Positions 6,402-6,451 of a stretch of 6,451 nucleotides of DNA are shown here, one piece after another. The notes under the pieces were generated by a model. The model saw nothing but the letters and a program-made list of their open reading frames with translations. It searched no databases and was not told where the DNA came from. Origin of the DNA: CAYRZL01 sp964428795 (GTDB taxonomy: Bacteria; Bacillota; Clostridia; Lachnospirales; Lachnospiraceae); the NCBI GenBank assembly GCA_964428795.1, contig CAYRZL010000119.1, forward strand, positions 1 through 6,451, read 5' to 3'. The translations under genes and the position numbers were made by a program. Within the stretch, counting starts at the first letter, position 1; every line of letters starts with the position of its first letter.

Positions 6402-6429
6402 ACTATATAGTATACAATATTTATTGCAA
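6402..6429 (-). promoter_or_regulatory. Candidate sigma-A-type promoter of the SPFH/zinc-ribbon/TPM genes
   Basis: On the minus strand TTGCAA (6429-6424) is followed after 16 bases by TATAGT (6407-6402), a five-of-six match to the -10 consensus. Transcription would start near 6395, giving a leader of roughly 75 bases. The -10 lies inside a 12-base perfect palindrome (6401-6412), which might be an operator or just the A/T-rich promoter core. The rest of 6332-6451 is A/T-rich and shows no gene. A T-run at 6433-6428 next to a GC-rich segment may be the end of a terminator of the preceding gene. Confidence 0.4.
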
Positions 6430-6451
6430 AAAAGATAGGGCGGAAATGCCA

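Overview
The window carries six protein genes, all on the minus strand and therefore transcribed from right to left. Together they fill almost all of it. The proteins look like those of a low-to-moderate-GC Firmicute of the Clostridia, most likely Lachnospiraceae. The reasons are the strong AGGAGG-type ribosome binding sites, the UPF0735/PheB-type ACT protein paired with homoserine dehydrogenase, and the SPFH / zinc-ribbon / TPM gene set. This placement is inferred from protein character, not from a search.

Right half (6451 to 3095): a candidate promoter at about 6402-6429 leads into an SPFH-domain protein with two C-terminal zinc ribbons (5114-6319). Next come a tail-anchored protein with two N-terminal zinc ribbons (4016-5104) and a secreted or membrane-anchored TPM-domain protein with a Gly-rich tail (3095-3961). 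The first two genes are 9 bases apart, and the ribosome binding site of the second overlaps the stop of the first. The three protein types match YdjI, YdjG and YdjH, encoded with pspA in the Bacillus subtilis membrane-stress operon. They probably form a membrane-associated complex. No pspA is present in the window.

Left half (2981 to 54): an ACT-domain regulatory protein (2538-2981), homoserine dehydrogenase (hom, 1311-2513) and an ApgM-like metalloenzyme (about 54-1256). The last is annotated by family as a cofactor-independent phosphoglycerate mutase. Its position after hom fits the proposal that this subgroup supplies homoserine kinase for threonine synthesis. The set would then make homoserine and O-phosphohomoserine, with the ACT protein as a likely amino-acid sensor. 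An intrinsic terminator at 5-44 closes the unit.

The two halves are joined by a 113-base spacer with no visible terminator. In the minus-strand RNA this spacer holds a 10-base sequence perfectly complementary to the ribosome binding site of the ACT gene, so it may be a translation-controlling leader. There is no mobile element, CRISPR array, tRNA or rRNA gene. The main points of interest are the probable non-orthologous homoserine kinase, the ydjGHI-like module without a visible pspA, the duplicated zinc ribbon and the possible RNA switch.
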